Under the pieces are notes generated by a model. The model was not told the origin of the DNA and did no database searches. It saw only the letters and a program-made list of their open reading frames with translations. A stretch of DNA of 64,000 nucleotides from a bacterium (lineage in GTDB: Bacteria > AUK180), in the NCBI GenBank assembly GCA_023144005.1, contig JAGLGN010000006.1, positions 65,841-129,840 of the forward strand, given 5' to 3'. Shown here piece after piece: positions 1 to 9,200 of the stretch; position 1 is the stretch's first letter, and every line of letters begins with the position of its first letter. The position numbers were made by a program, and so were the translations under genes.

Positions 1-99
1 AAAAGAAATAAATGCCTTTTGAATATTCAAGTAAAATATGCTACGCTCAATGCAGAGGGCCGCAGCGCACCATTAGTAAGGTGCGGGGAGTATTGCGAT

Positions 100-750
100 A
101 TGTATGAATTTCTTTTAATCATCTTTGAGCTCGTGGAAAAATTGGGGCCGTCAATCTGTATAATTGCGTGGATCACCGTTTCATTGAGTTCCGTACTTAT
201 GATACTGCCTATTCGAAAAAAAATGACCAAAAGGATATTTCTGCTTGCTTCTATCATCGGCGGGATCTCTTTGGTAGCGCATCTTGGCGATTATTTCATT
301 ACCCTGCATATCACTCCGGATCTTGCGGATGAAGCGAATCCTCTCTGGAAGATCGTGCTGGAGACCTACGGCTTGACCCTTGCCAAATGGTACGGTTTGA
401 CCGGAAAGATCTTTCTATCAATACTCAGCTTTGAATTCTTTGCTTTCTACCTTATTTCACTCAAGAAACTCTTTCCAGAGGGAGGTCTGCGGTTCTGGGG
501 GTTTTTAAAAAAATACGGGACAACTGCCCGCAAAAAGATAAATTTTGGCTTCATCTTTAATATATTTTCATTTCTCTTTGCTATGCTGGGGCCGTTTTAC
601 ATTTATGTGGCATATATGAACTCCATCCTATATACCTCGCTATACGACAAGCTCATCCCGATCCCCATCGCAATGATCCTTTATATTATTATAATGATAT
701 TTCTGTATTTTCTTAATGGCTTTTCGAGTTATGCGAAGCGTCATTCTTGA
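100..750 (+). CDS. Small multi-pass membrane protein, DUF5658-like
   Basis: Unrecognised integral membrane protein of 216 residues. Five hydrophobic segments are visible at about residues 18-36, 45-63, 101-120, 148-172 and 185-204. An Asp (D64) in the second segment, an EANPL motif at 78-82 and a Lys some 15 residues later recall DUF5658-type membrane proteins, but the match is weak and gives no function. The ATG at 100 is preferred over an in-frame TTG at 19 because GGGGAG at 85-90 lies 9 bases ahead of it. The 3' end overlaps the convergent M20 peptidase gene by 38 bp. Confidence 0.7.
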   Translation: MYEFLLIIFELVEKLGPSICIIAWITVSLSSVLMILPIRKKMTKRIFLLASIIGGISLVAHLGDYFITLHITPDLADEANPLWKIVLETYGLTLAKWYGLTGKIFLSILSFEFFAFYLISLKKLFPEGGLRFWGFLKKYGTTARKKINFGFIFNIFSFLFAMLGPFYIYVAYMNSILYTSLYDKLIPIPIAMILYIIIMIFLYFLNGFSSYAKRHS

Positions 751-1714
751 GAATTCGCAAATACAGTTCCCGAGCGGCTTCCAGCTCGGAAAGAAGGACA
801 AATTCATCCGGCTGATGGGCATTTTCAATGCTTCCCGGCCCCAAAACCACGCCATTTTTAAAAATAGAAAGTTCGGTGCCGTAGGATACCGTCTTGCCGG
901 CACCAAGAAAGGAAAGGGTTTCCGGAAGGTCACACGCTACTGCCGGCAAAACGAAATGCTCCCCGATGACCGCATTGTATACTGACAGAAGCCGCGAAAA
1001 TATATCTTTATAATCGGTATCGTCATCGGGATCTCTTCTTAGCGTTAATACGAATTCTGTCTCCGCCGGAATTATATTATCCGCCTCGCCGCCCTTTATT
1101 ATACATATACTGAATGTCGTGTTTTTTTCCGCCTTGATATCCTCTAAAGCGACTATCAGACGCGCGGCTTTACTTATCGAATTGTCACCTTTCCATGGAT
1201 ATCCACTGTGAGCGGCAATACCCTTGACCAGAAATGTGAATTTCTCAACTCCGAAATGCGCGGTGACCGGCCTCAGAGAAGTAGGCTCACCCACTATCAT
1301 GAACGGCAGAGGGGATAATTGTTTTTTGGCTTCAATAGCGCCCCTGAAATCCACTTCTTCTCCGACGGTAAATAAGAGGCCGAAATCGGTGAAATCCTTG
1401 TCAATAGCATCAGAAGCGGCACAGATCATAGCGGCGGCAGAGCCCTTTGTATCACAGCAGCCGCGGCCGAATAATTTCTCCCCTCGATCGCTAAAAGGAA
1501 TGTGCGGGGGGACGGTATCCAGATGCGCGTTCAGAATAATCTTGGGATCACCCTTTACCGCATAAACACAGAACCCCTTCTCATCCACAGCGACTTTTCT
1601 CGTATCCATCCCGATTTTTGAAAGCATCTCAAAGACCACGGCGCATATCTCATTTTCATTATTTGAGATCGACGGCACATTTACAAGCTTCTTCAATATT
1701 TCTTTTGTTTCCAT
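713..1714 (-). CDS. M20 family metallopeptidase (ArgE/DapE/LysK-like deacylase)
   Basis: Predicted cytosolic zinc-dependent amide hydrolase of 333 residues. The M20 metal-site pattern is complete: H64 in HLDTVPP, D88 in GRGCCDTKG, the catalytic glutamate E119 with E120 in GEEVD, E143 in VGEPT and H300 near the C-terminus. H169 in the AAHSGYP stretch lies in the lid/dimerisation domain. Members remove acyl groups from amino acids or cleave dipeptides. The compact size is close to LysK/ArgE-type enzymes, but no arginine or lysine genes are nearby, so the substrate is open. The gene is divergent from the cyclase gene and appears to have a leaderless promoter: the start codon lies 5 bases after a TACAAT hexamer and there is no Shine-Dalgarno. 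Confidence 0.88.
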   Translation of the reverse strand: METKEILKKLVNVPSISNNENEICAVVFEMLSKIGMDTRKVAVDEKGFCVYAVKGDPKIILNAHLDTVPPHIPFSDRGEKLFGRGCCDTKGSAAAMICAASDAIDKDFTDFGLLFTVGEEVDFRGAIEAKKQLSPLPFMIVGEPTSLRPVTAHFGVEKFTFLVKGIAAHSGYPWKGDNSISKAARLIVALEDIKAEKNTTFSICIIKGGEADNIIPAETEFVLTLRRDPDDDTDYKDIFSRLLSVYNAVIGEHFVLPAVACDLPETLSFLGAGKTVSYGTELSIFKNGVVLGPGSIENAHQPDEFVLLSELEAARELYLRILKNDASHNSKSH

Positions 1715-1719
1715 GGGAA

Positions 1720-1748
1720 ATTGTATAATATTTTTACTGTGTGTTCAA
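1720..1748 (-). promoter_or_regulatory. Sigma-70-like promoter of the M20 peptidase, leaderless geometry
   Basis: On the minus strand TTGAAC (1743-1748) and TACAAT (1720-1725) are separated by 17 bp. Only 5 bases (1715-1719) separate the -10 hexamer from the ATG at 1714, so the predicted transcript starts at or next to the start codon. No Shine-Dalgarno would be in the message. Confidence 0.65.
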
Positions 1749-1903
1749 GCGGGTGGTTCGCAATTTACGCTTCGACAGCGGACAATGAATAGTCTGAGAT
1801 TAGGGAAATTGTCAATTGTCCATTGTTAATTATACTTATTCTCCTCCGCACCAACCTCCAACCTCCAGCCTCTATTTTGCTCCCCTCGTACTCTTTTTAT
1901 CAC

Positions 1904-1931
1904 TTTACACTTCACACCTCACACTTCACAC
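1904..1931 (-). repeat. Four tandem heptamers, consensus GTGTGAA (minus strand)
   Basis: On the plus strand four consecutive 7-mers read TTTACAC, TTCACAC, CTCACAC and TTCACAC. The same heptamer series, on the other strand, opens both copies of the long dispersed repeat at 30742 and 46351. Here it stands without the rest of that element. It sits in the 274-bp gap between the divergent M20 and cyclase genes, together with CT-rich words (a CCTCCAGCCTCTA string) that recur near 30620. Confidence 0.6.
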
Positions 1932-1950
1932 GGTTGGCGTTACGCCAACC
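1932..1950. repeat. Perfect 8-bp hairpin upstream of the cyclase promoter
   Basis: GGTTGGCG (1932-1939) and CGCCAACC (1943-1950) form a perfect stem with a 3-base loop. It abuts the heptamers and ends 4 bases before the -35 element of the cyclase promoter. It could be an upstream transcription barrier or a regulator site. There is no T-run after it. Confidence 0.5.
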
Positions 1951-1954
1951 TCCC

Positions 1955-1983
1955 TTGACCGCTATCCTAATTCGGTATATAAT
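1955..1983 (+). promoter_or_regulatory. Strong sigma-70-like promoter of the cyclase gene, leaderless geometry
   Basis: TTGACC (1955-1960), a 17-bp spacer and a consensus TATAAT (1978-1983). The ATG at 1989 follows after only 5 bases, so transcription should begin at the start codon. No Shine-Dalgarno is present. Confidence 0.75.
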
Positions 1984-1988
1984 AAACC

Positions 1989-4900
1989 ATGGCAAAAGAC
2001 AGCTACAAGGCCTTCCTGCCATTTGCAGGTGAGGCGCCGAAAACTAATCTAATCAAAAAAAGAGGGGCTTTGCTCTTTTCTGATGTTTCCGGATTTACAA
2101 AGATGAGCGAAGCGCTTGGGTCCCATGGAAAAGCGGGCACGGAAGCATTGATCGGAATTCTTGATATGTATTTCGGAAGAATGCTCGATATTATCAAAGA
2201 AAACAACGGTTATGTTATTTATTTCGCAGGTGACGGCATGCTCATCTCCTTCATGGATAAGACGGCTGGCAAAAAATGTTCCTCTGAAATGATGAAAGCG
2301 ATGGGGGATTTTGATAATATTCCGACACCGTTCGGCGCATTTTCTCTATCGATGAAGACAACGGGAGTTATCGGAAGCTGGAATGAGATCATTGTAGGAA
2401 ATGAGAATGCGGCAAATATCTTCATTGCGGGAGATGCCGTAAAGATGATAGCCGAGATGGAGGACAGCGCCTCTTCGGGAGAGGAGCTCTGGCAGACATT
2501 AAAGGACAAAAAAGACAATAGCAATGATTTTACATACAATTATTCACTCCCGGTCAAGGCCTATGTGCCTAATGATATACTCAAGATCGCCGAGAAGGGG
2601 CAATTCGGAGAACATCGGGCGGTAAGTGTAATATTTTTAAAGGTAAGCGGCATTGATCCCGCCTCTCCCGACATTCCGCTTTTACAGCAGGTTGTTTCCG
2701 AGATCGGAAATATTGTTGAACGATTTGGCGGAGCATTGCAGCTTATTGATAATATTTCTCCCGGATCTTTCAAAGTACTCATCACTTTCGGTGCTCCATT
2801 TTCCCGGCCGAATGATCTAATAAATTCTCTTACCGCAGGAAAGATGATAGTGAAGCAATTATCATACTATTCTCAGATCACAGTGAAATGCGGCATCAAT
2901 CAGGGTTACGCCTTTGCCGGTATAATCGGGAACAGGGACAGGAAAACATATACCTTGCTCGGTGATGCCGTAAATACCGCTGCACGGCTTGCGCAGTCCG
3001 CTGAAAAAGGCGGAGTTTATGTTTCGCGGGATGTAAAACGGCTGACAGAAGAATATTTTTCATATCGAGAGATCGAGCCTATTCGGGTTAAGGGCAAATC
3101 TGAATTACTGAAACGCTTTGAGCCTCTTGGAAAGCGGGATTTCAAAAAATATTCAACTCCATATATTGAGCGGAAAGAATATGAAAATATGATAAATGAT
3201 TTCCTTTCGGACCTCTCCAATTATGTTCTATATGTTATTGGAGAGGGAGGTATGGGTAAAACCCGGACCATACATGAGGTGCTCAAGAAGCAGGAGCTTG
3301 AGGTTTTCCGATATGAGGCCTCCAATGATCCCGGACGGGGAGATCTGCTCAAGCAGCTGCTTCTCGATATTACCGGTATGGCGGATCAGCAGGACCCCCA
3401 GCAGAAAGTGGAGAGCTTGGCTTCGTTTATATCTTTGCAGAGCGCGGAAGAGGCGGAGAGGATGTCCGACCTGCTCCCGATACTTTATTATTATCTTCTT
3501 GGACGGCCGCTTTCAGGAACGGTCTTTGAGTTTCTTGAGCCAAAGGCCATCAGAGATAACTTCATTCAAGCAGCACAGCTCATCTTAAGAAATCAAAGAT
3601 CGGTGCAGGCGGTGTGGGCGGATAATGCTCATATCCTGAATGAGGATCTGCTGCAAGAAATACTTGATCTCTTGCGCCTTGTCAATTCTTTCGACGGGGT
3701 ACCCATCAAGATGATGCTTTCATCAAGAATAATCTCCGATCAGATCCCTGACGGCAATAATAAGGTAATATTCCGCCCGATGAGAGATGCGAAGGCACAA
3801 GAGATGGCGCATGCGGTTCTGGGAAATGATGTTCACAAAACGATCGTTGACGGAATTATGAAAAAAACGGACGGCAATCCGTTTTTCATGGAACAGACCC
3901 TTTCATATTTGAGAGAAAAGGGTTTTATTGAGCTGAAAGAGGATATTTGGACACCGGCGGAAAATTATACCGAGGATCTTTTTCCTGAAAATATTTTTTC
4001 GATAGTGATGTCCCGTCTCGATGCATTGGAAGAACGGATCAAAGGAACTCTTATCATCGCGAGTGTTATGGGCATCCGTTTTTCTGGTGAGCTTCTTTCA
4101 AGGATAGATGACAAAAGCGTATTTGACTCTCTCTCTGAAGGGGAAAAGAACGGCATTATCCATTTGGAAGAAGTCATTGAGATGGAGTATATCTTTGAGC
4201 ATGCCGTCTTTCGAGATGTTATTTACGACTCTATTCTGCGGGAAAAAAGAAAGAAAATGCACCGCACAATCGCAAAAAAGATGGAAACACTGTCACGGAA
4301 TAAAAAGGCGGATTCATCAGTGCTTGCCTATCACTTCATTAATGCGGAATATTGGAAGAAGGCATATAAATATTGCGTATCCGCAGGAAAGGCGGCGGGC
4401 GAGCAGTTTTTGAACCAGGAGGCAATCAGGCATTTTAATCAAGCACTCGAAGCATGTGATCATGGGAAGATCACTCTGGTGGAGGGACAAAGATCGAGCT
4501 TGTTTCTTGAGCTCGCTCAGCTGTATTTGAATATTTCCGATTACGAAAATGCGTTGAAATACTTCAAGCTCATCGAAAAGACAGCGCCTTCAAATTCCAT
4601 CAATAAAATAGATGCACAGATATCTTCTGCTTCCGTTTTCGGGCTCAGGGGTGAATTTTCCAGACAGCGCGATATGCTGGAAGCAGTATTAAAGAGTATT
4701 CCTGATAAGATACGGGGAGCGGCGATCGCAAAGGCAAAGATCCACTCTCAAATGGCGAATCTTCTGAGAATACTGGGTGACATCCCAAGGGGGCTTGAGG
4801 AAGGGAAAAAAGCTGTGAAGCTTTTAAAGGGAAGAAGCTCTAAAAAATGCAAACTCCTTCTTTCCGCATCATACAAAGCACTTGGTTCGGTATATATCTC

Positions 4901-6071
4901 CAAGGGTAATATCCAGGCGGCCTTTGAGGCATTTACACAAGCATACAGAATCGGCGTATTGGCGCAAGACCTCAAGGGTCAATGTTATTCCCTCAACAAT
5001 ATCGGAGCAGTACTGAAATTCCAAGGGGAATTAAATAAATCCGAACGGGTATTCCAAAAATCCATGAAGATCGCCCGCGCGATCGGAGATCGCAGGATGT
5101 GGGCTACGATCCATTCAAATCTCGGTGCTGTTTACAATGGCATGGAGCGATTCGATGACGCCTTGGTCAATTTCAATAAATGTGTTGATATCTCTAATGA
5201 GATCGGGAATCTAAAGGGGCTTCAGGCAGCGTATATGAACATGGGTATCTCTTACAATTTCATGAAGGTTCAGAATCGGGCGGAAGAATCCTATACAAAA
5301 AGTATCGAGATATCAGAGGCTTTGAATTATCCCGCCGGGGTCGCAAAGGGGAATATCAATCTGGGGCTTCTTTATAAGAATATGAATGAGCTTGGCAAAG
5401 CCAGAAAGGCATTGTCCGAGGCCTTGGAGATCTGTGAAAAGGTATCGGATGAAAGAAGCAAGGGGATCGCCCTGAATAATCTGGGTCTTATCTATCTGAA
5501 GGAATGTGATCATACGAATGCGGAAAAATGTTTTTTCAGATATCTGGAGAATGCGGAAAAAGTAAGTGATAAAAACGGGATCTGTGTCGCGCATGAAGAT
5601 CTGGGAGAGCTATACCTCGATACAGAAGATCTTGAAAAAGCCATCTTCAACCTTAAGGCAGCGGAAGAACTCTCAAGGCAGAACGGCCCGAGAAGAAGGC
5701 TTGCAAAAACACTTTTCCGGCTTGGGTATCTTCTAAATGATGAGCAAAGATTTCAAGAAGGCGTAAAAATACTGGATGAAACAAAAGCCCCGGATACTGA
5801 GCTGGAATATCTGCGTTTCCTGGGGGCATTTCAATTTAAGCACGGCAAAACAACTGAGGGGATCAGGACATTGCGCAAAGGGATCAAAACAGCAGATAAA
5901 TTTCCCGAGCACATCGAACTGAAGATCTGTCTGCTCTTTGAACTTACACGGAATCTTAAGAAAAGCGGAGATCACAATAAAGAATTTATCGCTGCCAAAA
6001 AGCAATTGATCAGCGAATCAAAGAAGGCCGGCCTTGATGCCGCCGCATCTTATTACAAGGATTTTCTATAA
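1989..6071 (+). CDS. Soluble-adenylyl-cyclase-like protein: two class III cyclase domains, NTPase and TPRs
   Basis: Cytosolic signalling protein of 1360 residues with no signal peptide or membrane segment. The order is cyclase domain C1 (about 25-165), cyclase domain C2 (about 205-380), a STAND/AAA-type NTPase with Walker A GEGGMGKT at 418-425 and a probable Walker B ending at D545, then a long TPR array (about 780-1340). This is the layout of animal ADCY10. Catalytic residues are divided between the domains. C1 keeps both metal Asp (D32 in FSDVSGFT, D82 in FAGDG). C2 has lost them but keeps N329 and R333 in GDAVNTAARL, so one C1-C2 interface would form one active site. The base-selecting Lys of ADCY10 (KFAGD) is Tyr78 here, while a Thr (T322) matches its other base contact. 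Whether the product is cAMP or cGMP is therefore uncertain. The gene is monocistronic with a leaderless promoter. Confidence 0.9.
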   Translation: MAKDSYKAFLPFAGEAPKTNLIKKRGALLFSDVSGFTKMSEALGSHGKAGTEALIGILDMYFGRMLDIIKENNGYVIYFAGDGMLISFMDKTAGKKCSSEMMKAMGDFDNIPTPFGAFSLSMKTTGVIGSWNEIIVGNENAANIFIAGDAVKMIAEMEDSASSGEELWQTLKDKKDNSNDFTYNYSLPVKAYVPNDILKIAEKGQFGEHRAVSVIFLKVSGIDPASPDIPLLQQVVSEIGNIVERFGGALQLIDNISPGSFKVLITFGAPFSRPNDLINSLTAGKMIVKQLSYYSQITVKCGINQGYAFAGIIGNRDRKTYTLLGDAVNTAARLAQSAEKGGVYVSRDVKRLTEEYFSYREIEPIRVKGKSELLKRFEPLGKRDFKKYSTPYIERKEYENMINDFLSDLSNYVLYVIGEGGMGKTRTIHEVLKKQELEVFRYEASNDPGRGDLLKQLLLDITGMADQQDPQQKVESLASFISLQSAEEAERMSDLLPILYYYLLGRPLSGTVFEFLEPKAIRDNFIQAAQLILRNQRSVQAVWADNAHILNEDLLQEILDLLRLVNSFDGVPIKMMLSSRIISDQIPDGNNKVIFRPMRDAKAQEMAHAVLGNDVHKTIVDGIMKKTDGNPFFMEQTLSYLREKGFIELKEDIWTPAENYTEDLFPENIFSIVMSRLDALEERIKGTLIIASVMGIRFSGELLSRIDDKSVFDSLSEGEKNGIIHLEEVIEMEYIFEHAVFRDVIYDSILREKRKKMHRTIAKKMETLSRNKKADSSVLAYHFINAEYWKKAYKYCVSAGKAAGEQFLNQEAIRHFNQALEACDHGKITLVEGQRSSLFLELAQLYLNISDYENALKYFKLIEKTAPSNSINKIDAQISSASVFGLRGEFSRQRDMLEAVLKSIPDKIRGAAIAKAKIHSQMANLLRILGDIPRGLEEGKKAVKLLKGRSSKKCKLLLSASYKALGSVYISKGNIQAAFEAFTQAYRIGVLAQDLKGQCYSLNNIGAVLKFQGELNKSERVFQKSMKIARAIGDRRMWATIHSNLGAVYNGMERFDDALVNFNKCVDISNEIGNLKGLQAAYMNMGISYNFMKVQNRAEESYTKSIEISEALNYPAGVAKGNINLGLLYKNMNELGKARKALSEALEICEKVSDERSKGIALNNLGLIYLKECDHTNAEKCFFRYLENAEKVSDKNGICVAHEDLGELYLDTEDLEKAIFNLKAAEELSRQNGPRRRLAKTLFRLGYLLNDEQRFQEGVKILDETKAPDTELEYLRFLGAFQFKHGKTTEGIRTLRKGIKTADKFPEHIELKICLLFELTRNLKKSGDHNKEFIAAKKQLISESKKAGLDAAASYYKDFL

Positions 6072-6202
6072 GATAGGGCACACTATCCCTTGGCCCGCGA
6101 AGGCGGCAAGGTCCCTTCAAAATCAGGGATCCTTTTATTCAAAAGTCTCCTTTCAGAATAGGAGATCGGAGGTTTAATCCTTCAGCCTATTTTATCGTTT
6201 CC

Positions 6203-6234
6203 TTTCCGGGGAGAGCCGATGCTCTCCCCGGAAA
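6203..6234. terminator. 14-bp perfect stem with 4-base loop between convergent genes
   Basis: TTTCCGGGGAGAGC (6203-6216) pairs perfectly with 6221-6234 around the loop CGAT. It lies between the stop codons of the cyclase gene (6071, plus) and the FG-GAP giant (6240, minus), so it can serve both strands. There is no clear T-run on the exit side in either direction. Termination is inferred from position and stability. Confidence 0.6.
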
Positions 6235-6239
6235 AAACA

Positions 6240-9200
6240 TCATGAGATTTCAATCAACAGCTGATCCAGCAATATCCTGATTTCATGGATATCCGTTGAT
6301 TCTACCTGCCTGACATTATTTATTGCCTTCAGACATTCCAGTATCGCTTTTTCCCTGTCTTCCGCTGTCGGGATCTTTTCAAGACACTTGATCGCATTGA
6401 AAATGAATTTCATTTCCTTTTCATCAGCATCAAGCTCATTCAGCATTTCAATAATATCCGAGTTCAAGGTTTCAGGATCATATGATACCGACTCGGTGAA
6501 CGCGAAGGGCTCCTCTTCCCACCAAATGCCGTTCGCCAGATAGGAGACCTCTGTAGTAAATATAAACTCATCACCTGTATCGGGCAGTCTCGCAAAGACA
6601 TAATACTTTCTGGTTTCCCCGGCAGTGATCAGCTCATTCCAATCGACGATATTCGATTCAATCTCACCGACAGGTATTACTTCTATTATCTCAGTTCCTT
6701 CCGGAAGTATCTCACTGATCTTCGTCTGAAGGTCGAAGACATTGGATTTCACGCTTATCCTGACCGTATTGTATCCACCGGAGATTACACTTTCTTCTTC
6801 CGGCTTGACGTAGTCAATTGCGGCGGCAAGGATATCTCCAGCATCTTCAAGAGAGCTGAATATATCAAAGGCAAAGTATACCGTCTTTCCTTCTCCATAA
6901 TTATTCCCGATGATGACGGGTGACGGCAGATGCGGCGATACTGTCACATAGCCGCTCTCAAAGGACCCAAGGGATTCCACTGTATAGGTCGTCCCTGTAG
7001 TTGTCAATACTCCTTCTTCGGTGATCGGTGAATTAACAAGATTAATGGTCAGGTTATATCCATCATAGACACCGCTGTAACGGATCCCGAGAACTTCAGG
7101 AACTACTCCTTCTCCCAGGAAATGATAATAATGAGAGGTGATAAGGCCCTTTCCCGAATAGACATGTTCTCTCAATTCTTCCGAGGTATGCCCTTCGAGA
7201 TTTTCCGCATTCCCGAGAATAATATATTCGTTATATGAACCGGACCTCATACCGGAAACAAATTCACCGCTTGACTCTACAATGTCATATGTAATGATCC
7301 CTCCCAGATTATCAAAGTATTCAGATAATTGTTCATGCTGGTCTTCAGAAACATTGCTGAAATTTTCCCATATAAGGATACTTGGAATAACTGAAATATC
7401 CGCACTGATATCAAAAGCCTCCACAAGCTCAAACTGCAATGAGTTGATTGATTCAACATTTCCGGTATTATCAATACTTCTATATTCAATGGTATGCAGA
7501 CCATAACCAAATGAGGCCAGATTCATAGATTCTGTATAATGGCGCCACTCGTCATCGTCAAACCGGTATTGCGTATACTGAACTCCGCTCAATGCATCAT
7601 CAGCATGAAGTATGATCATACTTCCTTTTATAACCTCATTCAAACTGCTTATCGGATTAACTTCTATCCGAGTCTGTGCAGAAGTGAGGTCAATTGTGAA
7701 TGAGGTGAAGTGCTCGTCTGAGTATTCCCCTCCAAGATCTCGAGCATACAGATAAACCTCATATACCCCATCGTCTGTAACGGGTTCATTATCGAGGTCT
7801 TTTCCATTCCAGGTAAAAGTAATTGGAACCTCGTTTGGAGCATTTGCCTCACTCCAATAAATCTCATCTCCATCTCGATTGAAAATACCCAAATGAACAA
7901 TCGATTCCTCTGACACCGAAACACTCACTGCCAGGCTATCATTTACGCCGTCTCCATTTGGACTTAAATATTCCGGGGCAATTGAAATTGAAAGGATTTC
8001 CGGCGGACCGGGCTCATTGTGATGATAGCAAAGTGCATAATATGAAAGATGGAGCATCTCGATTGTAATCTGATTGCTGTCGTAATCCCTTGTAGTGAGA
8101 AGTTCGTCCGGCTGTGCTATAACCCATTCCGAATTCTCTTCATCGTAAGTGTAAGCCTGATAATTCGCTTCATCATACCCGAGAATAGTCAAATCATCGT
8201 AATTAAAGGCTATCTCTATATTATCTTTGAAATAATTGATCCCCGATCTTGAACTGATCTCGTATACATCTCCTATCACCATCCCAGATATTTCCGAGTA
8301 CTCAGGCACTGAAGAAACATTGTCAACACTTGTTATCTCAATGTACTCCATTCCCTGGTATAGGTCGTCACTCTCAATCTCAACTTCAACAAGACCATCA
8401 CTACTTACAATATCTCCCGGGGCATTGTAGTATTCCGGATCACATGGATCTTCCCAAATCATATATCGAATCTTAATATCTGTTATATCGTTGGCTTCGT
8501 CATAATCAGAATACACGAGGTGGCCCTGGTCACTCCACTCATAAAAAGACTTAGCACCATTATTTTCTCTTTTAGTCTTGAATTCAAATAACATTCCCTG
8601 ATCCATTCCCGTATAATCCATGTAGAAGATTGCCTTCCGAATATAATCATTTGCCGGATCGTCATCCAATGTTCGAATGAAGCTGATCTTATCACCATTT
8701 CCAGTCCATTGTATAGAATTTTCATCTATACTGTTGTCAGTAAAATATGTTAATTGAACAGGTGGATGAAAATTATCTGTATTGTAGGGCTGAATATATC
8801 CTTCATAAGGAATATTCCTTTTAATTAACCAAATGTTCCAAAAACCTCCTGCACTAGACAAATATATAATTTTAGATCCATCAGGAGAGAATTCTGGATT
8901 TTTCTCCATTGCAGAATCATTTGTAAGCCATATTCGTCTTTCAATGAAGTCTTCATCATGGACAAAGACGAGATCTTTCCTTCCACGAGTTTCAGGATCA
9001 TACCCACTTACTTCGAAAAATGAAGCTACCACTGCTTCTTCATATTGTTCTCCAGGAGCAATGCTACTCGTAGTATAAGAGAAACAAGATACCCAAATAG
9101 GAGGATCATACTCATCAAGAAATAATTTAAAATCAATTACTTTCGCTGGGTAAATCTGAGGAAAATCGTCAATAATCAAGGATTTCTGGTACAATTCACC

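Noticed and set aside
1904-1931. Heptamer tract considered as a CRISPR array or telomere-like repeat
   Set aside because: There are no spacers and only four 7-base units; too short for either. Kept only as a repeat.
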